Shown piece by piece: positions 1-9,494 of a DNA stretch of 64,000 nt; within the stretch, counting starts at the first letter, position 1, and the number at the start of each line of letters is the position of its first letter. Below the pieces are notes generated by a model, which was not told the origin of the DNA, searched no databases, and was given only the letters and a program-made list of their open reading frames with translations. This stretch comes from Methyloferula stellata AR4. Its GTDB lineage: Bacteria; Pseudomonadota; Alphaproteobacteria; Rhizobiales; Beijerinckiaceae. Location of the stretch: positions 3,922,001-3,986,000 of the forward strand of contig NZ_ARWA01000001.1 in the NCBI RefSeq assembly GCF_000385335.1. Direction: 5' to 3'. Both the position numbers and the translations under genes were made by a program.

Positions 1-89
1 AGGTGATGATCGGCGAAGCACTGGACGAAGTCGTCGACGCGCTCACGACCGATTATCAAGCGGCGCAGCTCGCCGCGAATGATGGATGA
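1..89 (+). CDS. C-terminal tail of an unidentified protein (partial)
   Basis: An open frame runs in from the left edge and stops at a TGA at 87-89. The visible residues are acidic and helix-like (GEALDEVVDAL, then DYQAAQLAAN), as in the end of a soluble protein. An internal ATG at 6 exists but a gene of under 30 codons is less likely than the end of a longer gene. No family can be assigned from so little sequence. Confidence 0.3.
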   Translation, partial: VMIGEALDEVVDALTTDYQAAQLAANDG

Positions 90-116
90 TGCGCTCCTGA
101 AACTCTCCGCCGATCC

Positions 117-278
117 CTGGCTTTGCTCGGCGAAGCCTCCCGCGTCGCGCCGATCGACAAATTAAGCGTGGACCTAGTCACTGTTTTCGCAGCGCTTTTT
201 CTCGGCGAAAGACTATCGAGCGTGAACTGGGCCGGAATCGGCTTGATCGCCTTGGGCGCTATCCTCGTGGCCTTTTGA
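117..278 (+). pseudogene. EamA/DMT-family transporter, C-terminal remnant
   Basis: The frame ending at TGA 276-278 encodes the last helices of an EamA (drug/metabolite) transporter. The recognisable parts are GEASRVAPIDKLSV, then a hydrophobic stretch ending in FLGERLS, and a last membrane helix GIGLIALGAILVAF. Intact members have about 140 or more residues for a single EamA domain. Here the frame is closed by a stop at 87-89 and has no usable start, so only about 53 codons of the 3' end remain. It is inferred to be a decayed copy left by deletion or recombination. Confidence 0.6.
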
Positions 279-433
279 TTTAAAAGAAAAATTGGCCGGG
301 TTGAGGGAACACAAAGCATTGCTTAGCCATTAACCCCCATAGCTATCCTCCTGAAATCAGGTCTCACACACGACGCCCGTCGCATGGGTGGCAGGCGGTG
401 AGCTTTTCAAACGATCACGTGGATTTTTGAACG

Positions 434-1276
434 ATGCTGATTCGCTACGGGTATGAACTGAGTTTCGAATGTCCCGCGCCGACCTTGATGGTGTGCCTGC
501 TCGATGCGCATGAAGACCGCGCGCATCATGTCGTCCATGATTCCGGCTTCAAGACATGGCCGGCCATTGGGTCTTCGAGCTATACGGACACATTCGGCAA
601 TCAGGTCCGGAAATTCATGGCGCCTGCGGGTCTACTGACGATCCATCGCGATTCCATCATCAAGGACGATGGCCTGCCCGATCCGATCATCGAAGACGCG
701 CAAGAAATGCCCCTCGATCGCGTGCCTGATAGCTATCTTATCTACCTGCTTGGCAGCCGCTATTGCGAAACCGATAAGCTGAGCCAGATTGCCTGGGATC
801 TGTTCGGCGCGACGCCGCGTGGGTGGCGGCGGGTTCAGGCCATCTGCGATTTCGTCAATGCGCATGTGACGTTCGGCTATGAATATGCGCGTGCGACCCG
901 CACGGCCTATGAGACCTTCGAAGAGAAGGTCGGCGTTTGCCGCGATTTCGCTCATCTCGCCGTCGCCTTCTGCCGCTGCATGAATATTCCCGCGCGCTAT
1001 GCCAACGGGTTTTTGGGCGATATCGGCGTGCCGCCTGATCCCGCGCCCATGGATTACAATGCCTGGTTCGAAGTGTTTCTGGACGGGCGCTGGTTCACCT
1101 TCGATGCCCGCCACAATCAGCCGCGCATCGGACGTATCACCGTCGCGCGCGGCCGAGATGCGACCGATATCCCGCTTGCGAGCTCGTTCGGACCGCATCG
1201 GCTCGCGCAATTCCGCGTCTGGACCGATGAGGTCGATCAGGCGACGCTCGAGGAGCTGGCGCGCCGCAGCGCGTAA
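434..1276 (+). CDS. Transglutaminase-like cysteine protease family protein
   Basis: This 280-residue soluble protein has the transglutaminase-like core in its second half. The nucleophile motif GVCRDFAHL places the cysteine at Cys169, and the WFTFDARHN segment gives the conserved aspartate at Asp224. The position just before AWFEV, where classical members carry the catalytic histidine, is Asn209. The N-terminal half resembles the beta-rich bacterial transglutaminase N region. There is no signal peptide. It closely resembles the minus-strand protein at 40411-41226. The substrate is unknown; the family includes amidases and proteases of peptide bonds. Two hairpins follow the stop. Confidence 0.8.
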   Translation: MLIRYGYELSFECPAPTLMVCLLDAHEDRAHHVVHDSGFKTWPAIGSSSYTDTFGNQVRKFMAPAGLLTIHRDSIIKDDGLPDPIIEDAQEMPLDRVPDSYLIYLLGSRYCETDKLSQIAWDLFGATPRGWRRVQAICDFVNAHVTFGYEYARATRTAYETFEEKVGVCRDFAHLAVAFCRCMNIPARYANGFLGDIGVPPDPAPMDYNAWFEVFLDGRWFTFDARHNQPRIGRITVARGRDATDIPLASSFGPHRLAQFRVWTDEVDQATLEELARRSA

Positions 1277-1325
1277 GCGAAAGATCTCGGCGATAAGGAT
1301 GAGAGGGAGCGGCTGAGAGACCGCG

Positions 1326-1349
1326 GATCATGCCTTCGTCGGCATGATC
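1326..1349. terminator. Hairpin between convergent genes
   Basis: GATCATGCC pairs with GGCATGATC around a six-base loop. It lies 50 bases after the transglutaminase-like gene and before the end of the convergent YbjQ-like gene. No clear T-run follows, so a role as terminator is inferred from position. Confidence 0.45.
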
Positions 1350-1353
1350 TCAT

Positions 1354-1375
1354 CCGGGAAGCGTTGGCTTCCCGG
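1354..1375. terminator. Second hairpin between convergent genes
   Basis: CCGGGAAGC pairs with GCTTCCCGG around a four-base loop, two bases before the stop codon of the minus-strand gene. With the hairpin just upstream it probably separates the two convergent transcripts. Confidence 0.45.
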
Positions 1376-1377
1376 GA

Positions 1378-1668
1378 TCAGGCTTGTGAGGATAACTTGA
1401 CGGCGACGGCGGTTGCCAGGATGCGCTGGCGCTTCACGCCGAACCCCTCGTCCAGGCAGGCAATGCCGTCGACCTGGTAGTTCACTTCGATGATGGCGTC
1501 AGCAAAGAGGTCCTCCGCCTTGCGGATCAGATCGGCCATGACGCCTTCCCGCCAATCGCTCTGGTGCGGCACTGATCCTTGCGCATGCCACGCAGAGGCC
1601 GCCTTGATCGTGCCGATCGAATAAAGGACCTTCCCGCCTTCGATCGTCTCTGTCGAACTGATCAGCAT
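1378..1668 (-). CDS. YbjQ/UPF0145-like small protein
   Basis: The protein has 96 residues. It begins MLISSTETIEGGKVLYSIG, has a central helix MADLIRKAEDLFADAIIEVNY and ends in strands ending AVAVKLSSQA. This beta-helix-beta order and length match the YbjQ (UPF0145, putative heavy-metal-binding) family, whose function is unknown. The ATG at 1668 was chosen because GAGGAG lies about six bases upstream; a TTG five codons earlier would overlap that site. It stands alone, convergent with the transglutaminase-like gene. Confidence 0.6.
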   Translation of the reverse strand: MLISSTETIEGGKVLYSIGTIKAASAWHAQGSVPHQSDWREGVMADLIRKAEDLFADAIIEVNYQVDGIACLDEGFGVKRQRILATAVAVKLSSQA

Positions 1669-2010
1669 TGTTTTGCTCCTCAACCGCTCGAATTTTAGGG
1701 ATCGAAGGTTTCGCCAAACTTAATGGCCGAACCTGGGGCGCATTGTGCTGGCGCCGTGATCCTTTGACGGTTGAAGATGTCGCAGATCTTAATTGGTGAA
1801 TAAGTGCTTTCGCACACGGGGAACAGGGCTCATATTGGGGCGCGTGCGACGGCCTGTGACATTGAGCACACAGTGCCAAAATCTTTGCTGGCTGCTGCCT
1901 TGGCGATACGTGCAGCAGCTACCTCCCTCCGCGAAAACCGGGTTCTTACAAAGGATATTGTTTGGAAACGCATTCGCTCCTATTGTTTAAAGCCTCACGG
2001 TGGTGACGAC
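1669..2010. other. Intergenic stretch, no gene supported
   Basis: This 342-base stretch separates the divergent YbjQ-like gene and the toxin-antitoxin pair. An open frame in phase with the antitoxin runs back to about 1804, but it has no homology I recognise, no Shine-Dalgarno sequence and no antitoxin-like residues. The promoters of both flanking transcripts must lie here, though no convincing -35/-10 pair stands out. Confidence 0.5.
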
Positions 2011-2238
2011 ATGACCAAGCTATTTGAGCAGGCAATCGAAACGGCTCGGGCCCTCTCACCCGAAATACAAGACGAGATTGCCCGCGTGATGCTGCAATTG
2101 GCCGGCGACGAGCAGCCAGTTATGACATTAACAGCTGAGGAAAAAGCCTCCCTTACGAAATCGCGCGGAGAAGCGGCTCGCGGAGATTTTGCGACTGACG
2201 AACAGGTGCGGGCCATCTGGGCGAAGCATGGGCTGTGA
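2011..2238 (+). CDS. Type II antitoxin, RelB/ParD-like
   Basis: This 75-residue protein begins MTKLFEQAIETARALSPEIQ. That start is typical of short antitoxins that sit directly before a ParE/RelE toxin in proteobacteria. The middle contains a predicted helix (DEIARVMLQL) and the C-terminus is charged, which would suit toxin binding. The ATG at 2011 was preferred over upstream in-frame codons because the family begins with this helix and GGTGGTGA lies just upstream. Its last 11 bases overlap the toxin gene, so the two are translationally coupled. Antitoxins of this kind usually repress their own promoter. Confidence 0.7.
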   Translation: MTKLFEQAIETARALSPEIQDEIARVMLQLAGDEQPVMTLTAEEKASLTKSRGEAARGDFATDEQVRAIWAKHGL

Positions 2239-2533
2239 GGTACGTTATACCCCAACAGCCACCGCAGAATTAGCTGAACTGCTCGATTATATTGCCCAGC
2301 ACTCGCCGCCGGGCGCGCGAAAGGTCCAGGCAAGGATCAAGACAATCATTACGTTGCTTTCGCAACATCCATATGCCGGACCGCTTACTGAGGATCCAGG
2401 CCTGCGGTATATTGTGACGACACCATATCCTTATCTTATTTTCTATGAAGTCGCCGAAGACGAAGGTGAAATCGTCATTATCGCCTTGCGTCACAGCGCA
2501 CGCGATCCTTCGTCCAAGCCGGGAAATAAATGA
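2228..2533 (+). CDS. Type II toxin, RelE/ParE family
   Basis: This 101-residue protein has the RelE/ParE fold pattern: an N-terminal strand [20 protein letters not shown], a helix with repeated basic residues ([16 protein letters not shown]), the loop HPYAGP, then strands [16 protein letters not shown] and [13 protein letters not shown]. The YPYLIFYEV and LRHSARDP motifs are the usual signature of the family. ParE members poison gyrase and RelE members cut ribosome-bound mRNA; the sequence alone does not decide which. The ATG at 2228 overlaps the antitoxin stop. Confidence 0.8.
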   Translation: MGCEVRYTPTATAELAELLDYIAQHSPPGARKVQARIKTIITLLSQHPYAGPLTEDPGLRYIVTTPYPYLIFYEVAEDEGEIVIIALRHSARDPSSKPGNK

Positions 2534-2551
2534 GCGTTCGAACGCGAGGGT

Positions 2552-4147
2552 TCAATGCCGGAAATGCCGGACGCCGGTGAAGACCATGGCGAGGCCGGCC
2601 TCGTCGGCTGCCCTGATGACCTCTTCGTCGCGCACCGAACCGCCCGGTTGGATGATCGCCGTTGCGCCGGCCTCGACCGCCACCAGCAACCCGTCGGCGA
2701 AAGGAAAGAAGGCGTCGGAAGCAACGACCGAGCCTTTGGCGAGCGACTCCGGCAGGCCCTCGGCTTTAGCGGCGTCTTCCGCCTTGCGTGCGGCGATGCG
2801 AGTTGAATCGACACGGCTCATCTGGCCCGCGCCGATGCCCACCGTTGCGCCATCCTTGGCATAGACGATTGCATTCGACTTCACATATTTCGCGACGCGA
2901 AAGGCGAATTTGAGATCGCGCAACTCCGCTTCACTTGGCTGCCGCTTCGTCACAACCTTCAGGTCCATGTCGTCGACGACGGCATTGTCGCGCCCTTGCA
3001 CAAGAAAGCCGCCGGCGATCGATTTGAACGCAAGCCCCGGCGCGCGCGGATCTGGCAAACTGCCCGTCACGAGAAGCCGCAGATTCTTCTTCGCCGCGAC
3101 GAGCGCGATGGCGTCCTCGTCCGCGTCGGGCGCAATAATGACTTCGGTGAAGATCTTGACGATTTCCTCGGCCGCCGCCGCATCGAGCCTGCGGTTCAAG
3201 GCGACGATCCCGCCGAAGGCCGATGTCGGATCGCAGCGCAGCGCGCGCAGATAGGCCTCGCGCAAATCGCCGCCCATCGCCACGCCGCATGGATTGGCAT
3301 GTTTGATGATCGCGACGGCGGCGCTCTGCGCCGGATCGAATTCTGCGGCGAGCTCGAAGGCCGCGTCCGTATCGTTCAGATTATTATAAGATAACTGCTT
3401 GCCCTGCAGCTGGCGGGCGGTGGCAACGCCCGCGCGTGCCGGCGGCGATACATAAAGCGCGGCGGGCTGGTGCGGATTTTCGCCATAGCGCAGATCGCCG
3501 GCATAGCGGCCGCCAAAAGCACGGAAGGGCGGCGCCTGCTCCCCGATGGCGTCTGCGAGCCAATTCGAGATCGCCGCATCATAGGCAGCCGTCCGCGCAT
3601 AAGCCTTCTGAGCCAGCGCCCGGCGCAAAGTGAGGCGCGTCGCGCCATGATTTTCCTGCAATTCCGCCAAAATCAGCGCATAGTCCTCGACCGCCACAAC
3701 TACGGCTACATCGTTGAAATTCTTCGAGGCGGCACGGATCATCGCCGGGCCGCCAATATCGATCGTCTCGACACATTCTTCAAATGTGGCGCCTTTTGCG
3801 AGCGTCGCCTCGAACGGATAGAGATTGACGATGAGAAGATCGATCGGCGCGATATCATGCGCGAGCATCGCCGCTTCGTGCTCCGGGTTTCCCCGGATGG
3901 CGAGAAGGCCGCCATGCACCTTGGGATGCAGGGTTTTGACCCTTCCATCCATCATTTCCGGAAAACCCGTAAGGTCGGCGACGTCCTTGACAGCGAGCCC
4001 TGCCTCGGCAAGCGCCTTGCGCGTGCCGCCCGTCGAAATGAGCTCGATGCCGAATTGCGCGAGGCCCCGCGCGAATTCGACAAGGCCCGTTTTATCGGAC
4101 ACGGAGATCAGCGCCCGCGCCACACGGCTCAGCTCAGCAGCCATCAT
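2552..4147 (-). CDS. purH: Bifunctional AICAR formyltransferase/IMP cyclohydrolase
   Basis: PurH catalyses the last two steps of purine synthesis: formylation of AICAR from 10-formyl-THF and ring closure to IMP. The N-terminal cyclohydrolase domain (MGS-like) shows [16 protein letters not shown] and the [15 protein letters not shown] block. The transformylase domain shows RYGENPHQ, the catalytic Lys-His of [20 protein letters not shown] and [10 protein letters not shown]. At 531 residues it is the normal length. A GTG five codons upstream is possible, but two adjacent ATG codons preceded by GGA fit the family's N-terminus better. It is divergent from the histidine kinase gene. Confidence 0.95.
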   Translation of the reverse strand: MMAAELSRVARALISVSDKTGLVEFARGLAQFGIELISTGGTRKALAEAGLAVKDVADLTGFPEMMDGRVKTLHPKVHGGLLAIRGNPEHEAAMLAHDIAPIDLLIVNLYPFEATLAKGATFEECVETIDIGGPAMIRAASKNFNDVAVVVAVEDYALILAELQENHGATRLTLRRALAQKAYARTAAYDAAISNWLADAIGEQAPPFRAFGGRYAGDLRYGENPHQPAALYVSPPARAGVATARQLQGKQLSYNNLNDTDAAFELAAEFDPAQSAAVAIIKHANPCGVAMGGDLREAYLRALRCDPTSAFGGIVALNRRLDAAAAEEIVKIFTEVIIAPDADEDAIALVAAKKNLRLLVTGSLPDPRAPGLAFKSIAGGFLVQGRDNAVVDDMDLKVVTKRQPSEAELRDLKFAFRVAKYVKSNAIVYAKDGATVGIGAGQMSRVDSTRIAARKAEDAAKAEGLPESLAKGSVVASDAFFPFADGLLVAVEAGATAIIQPGGSVRDEEVIRAADEAGLAMVFTGVRHFRH

Positions 4148-4222
4148 CTGTTCCAGACACACTCGGATTCGCGCGGTTCATCAAGGTTTGTCCCACAATC
4201 CACATTGGAAAGGATATGAATC

Positions 4223-4279
4223 GATCAAAACTTATCAGGTCCGGGGCTTAACATGATTGATTCTGGATCAAAACCTATC
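4223..4279. repeat. Two direct copies of GATCAAAACYTATC
   Basis: GATCAAAACTTATC at 4223-4236 and GATCAAAACCTATC at 4266-4279 are 43 bases apart start to start, about four helical turns. They lie between divergent purH and the histidine kinase gene and could be paired operator sites. Function is inferred from spacing only. Confidence 0.4.
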
Positions 4280-4440
4280 CATAGGCATTGGTCTCAGAAT
4301 CGCCTAAGCCAAATGCCGCTGCTTTTTCGCATGCACCTCTCTTGCCCGGGCAAGCCGGCGCGACAGGTTCCACCTTCGATGAGGTCATCCAGGGCTCCGC
4401 AGGCCCTGTGTTCACGAAATGTTTGCGGCTGGGACATGTC

Positions 4441-5922
4441 ATGCTGAAGCCGAAAGACCCGATCGACTTCCAAGTCCTCTTCGACTCGCTCCCTATGCCG
4501 CTGGTAGTGCTGAATTCCAATCTCGAAATCGCCGAAATGAACAAGGCCTATCTCGCCGCCACGAAACGCACGCGCGAGGATCTGAAGGGCCGCTATATTT
4601 TCGAAGCCTTTCCGGCCGAAGGCGAAAGCCGCCAACGTCTGCAAGCCTCTTTCGAACGGGTGCGCGACGGCGGCGTGACCGATGTCCTGCCTTTATTGCC
4701 CTATGCCATTCCGGTCGGACACAAATTCGAGGAGCGCTATTGGAGCTGCACCCATGTGCCGATCCACAATGCACAAGGCGAGGTCACCTTCATCGTCCAG
4801 AATGCCCAGGACGTCTCCGACCTGAAGGGCGTCAAACCGAACCAGCCAAAGGTGCCGGCCGCCGTCGAGGCCACGCTCAAAGGGGACGTCTTGCGGCGGG
4901 TCGAATCGGTCCAGGCCCTGAATCAGACGCTGCTCGCCGAAACCAAACTCCTGCATGGCCTGTTCATGAAGGCGCCGAGCTTCATGAGCGTATTGAGCGG
5001 GCCGCAACATGTCTTCGAATATTTAAACCTGTCATTTTGGAAACTCATCGGCAATCGCGACGTTCTCGGCAAAACCTTCAAGGACGGCGTTCCCGAAAGC
5101 GCCAACCAGGAATTTTTGACACTGCTCGACACGGTCTATCAAACCGGCGAGCCTTTCGTCGGCCGTAAGATGCGCCTGTTCATACAAGCGGAACCAAACA
5201 GCCCTCCCACCGAGCTCTATCTCGATTTCGTTCTGCAGCCGATCTTCGATCCGCAAGGCGAGGTGACGGGCATTTTCGTCGAAGGCAGCGACGTCACCGA
5301 ACATGTTCAAACCGAGCAACGGCAAGTGTTGCTCATCCGCGAATTGCATCATCGCGTCAGGAATACGCTGGCAACCGTTCAGGGCGTCATGAATTCCACT
5401 GCACGGACAGCGCAGACGATCGAGGAATACCAGGACGCGTTCGCAGGCCGCATCGCATCCTTGGCACGAACCCACGCGATCTTGACCGAGGAGATCCAGC
5501 AATTCGTCTCCTTCGCCCATCTTTTGACGCAAGAACTCGGCCCTTATTCGGATGCGGAGGAATTCAGCATCGTGCTTGACGGTCCGGCGGTCGAGCTTCC
5601 GTCGCAAATCGCCGTTCCGCTCGGCATGACAATTCATGAACTGACGACCAATGCCGTCAAATATGGCGCCTTGGGCAAGGAAGGCGGCAGCCTCAAGGTC
5701 AATTGGGACATTGTCGCCGCGAAGGACGGCCGGCGGGCGCTCTCTTGCGAATGGCGCGAGCGCAACGGTCCGCTCGTCATACCGCCGGCCCGGCAAGGCT
5801 TCGGCTCCATCCTCCTGCACCGCGTCCTGTCGCAGCAGATCGGCGCGGCCATCAGTGTCGACTTTCCACCCGAGGGGTTCCATCTACGCATGGTGGTCCC
5901 GATCGAGGCCGAGTCCGCGTAA
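4441..5922 (+). CDS. HWE-family sensor histidine kinase with PAS domains
   Basis: This 493-residue cytoplasmic kinase begins with a PAS domain (FDSLPMPLVVLNSNLEIAEMN). A second PAS domain at about 175-285 ends in the usual FVEGSDVTEH. The phosphoacceptor box ELHHRVRN follows, with His304 the likely phosphorylated residue. The N-box has His399, Glu400 and Asn404, and the WRE signature Trp438/Glu440 marks the HWE family, typical of alphaproteobacteria. There are no membrane helices. ATG 4441 was preferred over a TTG at 4288 because GGGAC lies upstream and the PAS domain starts soon after. No response regulator is adjacent, so its partner is unknown. Confidence 0.85.
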   Translation: MLKPKDPIDFQVLFDSLPMPLVVLNSNLEIAEMNKAYLAATKRTREDLKGRYIFEAFPAEGESRQRLQASFERVRDGGVTDVLPLLPYAIPVGHKFEERYWSCTHVPIHNAQGEVTFIVQNAQDVSDLKGVKPNQPKVPAAVEATLKGDVLRRVESVQALNQTLLAETKLLHGLFMKAPSFMSVLSGPQHVFEYLNLSFWKLIGNRDVLGKTFKDGVPESANQEFLTLLDTVYQTGEPFVGRKMRLFIQAEPNSPPTELYLDFVLQPIFDPQGEVTGIFVEGSDVTEHVQTEQRQVLLIRELHHRVRNTLATVQGVMNSTARTAQTIEEYQDAFAGRIASLARTHAILTEEIQQFVSFAHLLTQELGPYSDAEEFSIVLDGPAVELPSQIAVPLGMTIHELTTNAVKYGALGKEGGSLKVNWDIVAAKDGRRALSCEWRERNGPLVIPPARQGFGSILLHRVLSQQIGAAISVDFPPEGFHLRMVVPIEAESA

Positions 5923-6062
5923 ATCATTTTTGGCAAAGCTCTGGCATGCGCCATCGAGAGTTCTACCTTCCGAGGGCAGGCTGGCTGGCGTAGGCTGAAT
6001 GACACGCCTGCGACAGACTGAGGGTTCGCGTTACGCGGATTTGCATCACGCAGGAGAACTTC

Positions 6063-7070
6063 ATGCAATTGGGTGTTGTCGGCCTCGGCCGCATGGGTGG
6101 CAACATTGCCCGGCGTCTCCACCGCTTTGGCCATCAAGCCGTGGCCTATGACACCAATGCGAAAACCGTCGCGGAGCTTGGCGCAGAGGGCATAGCGGGC
6201 GCATCGGGCCTCGCCGATCTCGTTGCGAAGCTCGACGCACCGCGGGCGATCTGGCTCATGCTGCCGGCAGGCCAGGTCACCGAGACCGCCGTCACCGAAT
6301 TCGCCGGGCTCCTGAAGGGCGGCGATATTCTGATCGACGGCGGCAATACGTTTTATAAGGACGATATCCGCCGCGCCGCTGCCTTGGCCCAGCACGGCAT
6401 CACTTATGTCGATGTCGGTACGTCCGGCGGAATCTGGGGTTTGGAGCGCGGCTATTGCATGATGATCGGCGGCGCCAAAGCGGCCGTCGAACATCTCGAT
6501 CCGATCTTCCGCGCGCTCGCGCCGGGCCCTGGCAACATAGAGCGGACGCCTGCCCGCAACGGTCATGATCCGCGTGCCGAGCAAGGCTATATTCATGCAG
6601 GCCCCGCGGGTGCCGGGCATTTCGTCAAGATGGTCCATAACGGCATCGAATATGGCCTGATGCAGGCCTATGCCGAAGGCTTCGACATTCTGAAATCCAA
6701 GGCCTCGGAACACCTTCCAGAGGCGGAGCGTTTCACACTCGATTTGACCGATATTGCCGAGGTCTGGCGGCGCGGCAGCGTCATCTCCTCCTGGCTTCTC
6801 GATCTGACCGCCACGGCGCTCGCCGAAAACGCAACGCTGTCCAATTTCAGCGGCATCGTCGATGATTCGGGCGAAGGACGTTGGACGATCGAGGCTGCGA
6901 TCGAGGAAGCCGTTCCGGCCAATGTTCTCGCTGCTTCGCTTTTCGCGCGCTTCCGATCGCGCCAAGAGCATACGTTCGGCGACAAGCTTCTATCGGCCAT
7001 GCGCCATAAATTCGGGGGTCATATCGAACCGCACGCAGATGCAGAACCACGAGCGAAAGAGAGCAAGTGA
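6063..7070 (+). CDS. gnd: 6-Phosphogluconate dehydrogenase, decarboxylating (YqeC-type)
   Basis: Gnd oxidises 6-phosphogluconate to ribulose 5-phosphate and CO2 in the oxidative pentose phosphate pathway. The Rossmann motif [16 protein letters not shown] opens the protein, followed by [25 protein letters not shown] and the catalytic [10 protein letters not shown] segment. At 335 residues it belongs to the short YqeC-type class, which often prefers NAD, rather than the 470-residue class. Its TGA overlaps the ATG of zwf by one base, so the genes are one operon with pgl. Confidence 0.92.
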   Translation: MQLGVVGLGRMGGNIARRLHRFGHQAVAYDTNAKTVAELGAEGIAGASGLADLVAKLDAPRAIWLMLPAGQVTETAVTEFAGLLKGGDILIDGGNTFYKDDIRRAAALAQHGITYVDVGTSGGIWGLERGYCMMIGGAKAAVEHLDPIFRALAPGPGNIERTPARNGHDPRAEQGYIHAGPAGAGHFVKMVHNGIEYGLMQAYAEGFDILKSKASEHLPEAERFTLDLTDIAEVWRRGSVISSWLLDLTATALAENATLSNFSGIVDDSGEGRWTIEAAIEEAVPANVLAASLFARFRSRQEHTFGDKLLSAMRHKFGGHIEPHADAEPRAKESK

Positions 7071-8602
7071 TGAATCAGCCCTTCTTCGACCGGCTATCGA
7101 AAACCGCCGTGGCGCCCGATTGCATGCTCGTCATTTTCGGCGCATCCGGCGACCTGACGCAACGGCTCTTGATGCCGGCGCTCTATAACCTTGCCAGTGA
7201 AGGCCTGCTGGCGCGCCGCTTCTCGATTGTCGGCATCGGCCACCATCCACGCAGCGACGAGGAATTTCGCGGCTCAATCGCCGAAGCCTTGCGGGCGCGG
7301 GTCAAAAACGCCAAGGCCGAGATCGACGACAATACCTTAAATGAATTGATGAACAGTCTCACCTATATCGCAAGCGAGTTCGACGACCCGAAAACCTATG
7401 AGCATGTCGCAGAACGGCTCGCAGCCTGGTCGAAGGAAGGCGGCGGTGTCGGCAATGCGATCTTCTACCTCGCGACGGCGCCCAATTATTTCGGCGACAT
7501 CATTGAGAGGCTGGGGGCAGCCGGGCTCTTACAGGAAGGCGACAATGGCTGGCGGCGCGTCGTGATCGAAAAGCCGTTTGGCCACGATCTTGCTTCTGCC
7601 AGAGCGCTGAATAGACGCGTTCTGCAGATTGCCGATGAAAGCCAGATCTACCGCATCGACCATTTTCTCGGCAAGGAAACCGTCCAGAACATCATGGTTC
7701 TGCGGTTTGCGAATTTCATGTTCGAGCCGATCTGGAACCGCCAGCATATCGATCACGTCCAGATCACCGCGGCGGAAACAGTCGGCGTCGAACAGCGCGG
7801 CCGGTTCTACGACGAGACCGGCGCTCTGCGCGACATGGTCCCGAACCACATGTTCCAGCTTCTTGCCATGATGACGATGGAAGCGCCGAATTCCTTTCAC
7901 GCCGATGCGATCCGCGCGGAAAAGGCCAAAGTGATCGAGGCGATCCGGCGTCTGTCGCCGGAGGACGCACTGAAGAACGTCGTGCGCGGGCAATATGTGG
8001 CGGGATTCATCGGCGGGGAGAAAGTCGCGGCCTATCGCGACGCGCATAATGTCGACCCGCGCAGCCTGACCGAAACCTATATCGCGCTCAAACTCTGGAT
8101 CGACAATTGGCGCTGGATGGACGTGCCCTTCTATATAAGGACAGGCAAGGCCATGAGCCTGCGGCGCACCGAGATCGTCATCCAGTTCAAGAAAGCGCCC
8201 GGCGTTCTCTTCCGAGACATAGACGATTCGAAATTATCGTCCTGCCGGCTGATCTTCCATATTCAGCCGGAGGAAGGGATCACTCTGCAATTCGCCGCCA
8301 AGCAGCCTGGCCGGAAAGTGCAGTTCGCCGACGTGAATATGGATTTCCGCTACGCCGATTATTTCAAGACCTCGCCCAGCACCGGCTATGAGACCTTGAT
8401 CTACGATTGTCTCGTCGGCGACGCGACCCTGTTTCAGCGTGCCGACAATGTCGAAGCCGGCTGGGCCGGCGTGCAGCCGATCCTCGATGCCTGGGCGATC
8501 AAGCCGGGCGACTTGCACCTCTATCCGGCCGGCAGCAATGGCCCTGCGGCAGCGGACATGCTCTTATTGAGAGACGGCCGCGAGTGGCTTTCCTTGCAGT
8601 GA
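7070..8602 (+). CDS. zwf: Glucose-6-phosphate 1-dehydrogenase
   Basis: Zwf oxidises glucose 6-phosphate to 6-phosphogluconolactone with NAD(P)+. The nucleotide-binding motif FGASGDLTQR lies near residue 25, and the active-site signature RIDHFLGKETVQN contains the catalytic histidine and substrate lysine. VIEKPFGHD precedes it, and IRTGKAM lies in the C-terminal domain. Length is about 510 residues, as normal. The ATG at 7070 shares a base with the gnd stop codon (TGATG), which indicates translational coupling; the GTG one codon earlier is less likely. Confidence 0.95.
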   Translation: MNQPFFDRLSKTAVAPDCMLVIFGASGDLTQRLLMPALYNLASEGLLARRFSIVGIGHHPRSDEEFRGSIAEALRARVKNAKAEIDDNTLNELMNSLTYIASEFDDPKTYEHVAERLAAWSKEGGGVGNAIFYLATAPNYFGDIIERLGAAGLLQEGDNGWRRVVIEKPFGHDLASARALNRRVLQIADESQIYRIDHFLGKETVQNIMVLRFANFMFEPIWNRQHIDHVQITAAETVGVEQRGRFYDETGALRDMVPNHMFQLLAMMTMEAPNSFHADAIRAEKAKVIEAIRRLSPEDALKNVVRGQYVAGFIGGEKVAAYRDAHNVDPRSLTETYIALKLWIDNWRWMDVPFYIRTGKAMSLRRTEIVIQFKKAPGVLFRDIDDSKLSSCRLIFHIQPEEGITLQFAAKQPGRKVQFADVNMDFRYADYFKTSPSTGYETLIYDCLVGDATLFQRADNVEAGWAGVQPILDAWAIKPGDLHLYPAGSNGPAAADMLLLRDGREWLSLQ

Positions 8603-8618
8603 CGATAGCACGCTGGCC

Positions 8619-9410
8619 ATGACGCATGAGCCGATCATCGATATTGCCGCCGACGCGGAAGACATGGCCATGCGGGCGGCGCTCTGGCTTGCGACGCGTA
8701 TCGTTGTGGCCTCGGAGCCTTTCGCCCTCAATCTGGCCGGCGGCTCAACCCCGAAACGCGTCTACGAGCTCCTCGCGAGCGCAGCCTTCAAACCTTACAT
8801 CGACTGGAACAAGGTCCACCTCTTTTGGGGCGACGAGCGTTTCGTGCCCATCGATCATAAAGACAGCAATTATCGCATGGTGCATGAGGCGATGATCGCG
8901 CATGTTCCGATCCCGCCGGACCATATCCATCGGGTCCCGGTCGAGGCCGGGACACCGGAGAAAGCCGCGGCGCTTTACGAAGAGGATTTGCAGCGCTTTT
9001 ACGGTACCAGATATGGCGGTGCCAAGAGCCTCGATCCGGCGCGGCCCTTGTTCGATGTCACGCTGCTTGGCCTCGGCACCGACGGCCACACGGCCTCGCT
9101 CTTTCCCGGCACCAAAGCGCTCGACGAACGCGAGAGCTGGACGATAGCCGTCATCGGCGTCAAAGACGAAGCGCGCGTGTCGCTGACCTATCCGGCCATT
9201 GAGGCAAGCGCGGCCATTCTCTTTCTCGTCGCGGGCGAAGAAAAGCGCGCGGCTCTGGCCGGGGTGCTCGCGAAGGACCTCGCTTTGCCCGCCGCGCGTC
9301 TCAAGACGGACGCCCCGGTCCTTTGGTTCGTCGATCGCGCCGCGGTATCGGAGACAGACGCGGCGGCCCAAGCCAACGCATCGGAAGCCAAAGCATCCTC
9401 CGAAATTTGA
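8619..9410 (+). CDS. pgl: 6-Phosphogluconolactonase
   Basis: Pgl hydrolyses 6-phosphogluconolactone to 6-phosphogluconate, the step between Zwf and Gnd or the Entner-Doudoroff dehydratase. The family motifs are NLAGGSTPKRVYELL, WNKVHLFWGDERFV and LLGLGTDGHTASLFPGT, the last carrying the active-site histidine. It has 263 residues, slightly longer than usual because of an alanine- and serine-rich C-terminal tail. It follows zwf by 16 bases, completing gnd-zwf-pgl. The order differs from the more common zwf-pgl-edd. Confidence 0.92.
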   Translation: MTHEPIIDIAADAEDMAMRAALWLATRIVVASEPFALNLAGGSTPKRVYELLASAAFKPYIDWNKVHLFWGDERFVPIDHKDSNYRMVHEAMIAHVPIPPDHIHRVPVEAGTPEKAAALYEEDLQRFYGTRYGGAKSLDPARPLFDVTLLGLGTDGHTASLFPGTKALDERESWTIAVIGVKDEARVSLTYPAIEASAAILFLVAGEEKRAALAGVLAKDLALPAARLKTDAPVLWFVDRAAVSETDAAAQANASEAKASSEI

Positions 9411-9494
9411 TTTCGCCTTAAAACGTGATCGCGACAAGCACGGCTTTATGCCTATACTTGAAGGGCTACAGGTCCTACTCGAGGATGCGCGCCC

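Noticed and set aside
1804-2010. Upstream in-frame extension of the antitoxin gene
   Set aside because: The antitoxin family begins at the ATG at 2011; the extension has no ribosome site and no recognisable sequence.
5634-6971. Long minus-strand frame opposite the histidine kinase and gnd
   Set aside because: Antisense shadow of two well-supported genes; low-complexity basic translation and no family features.
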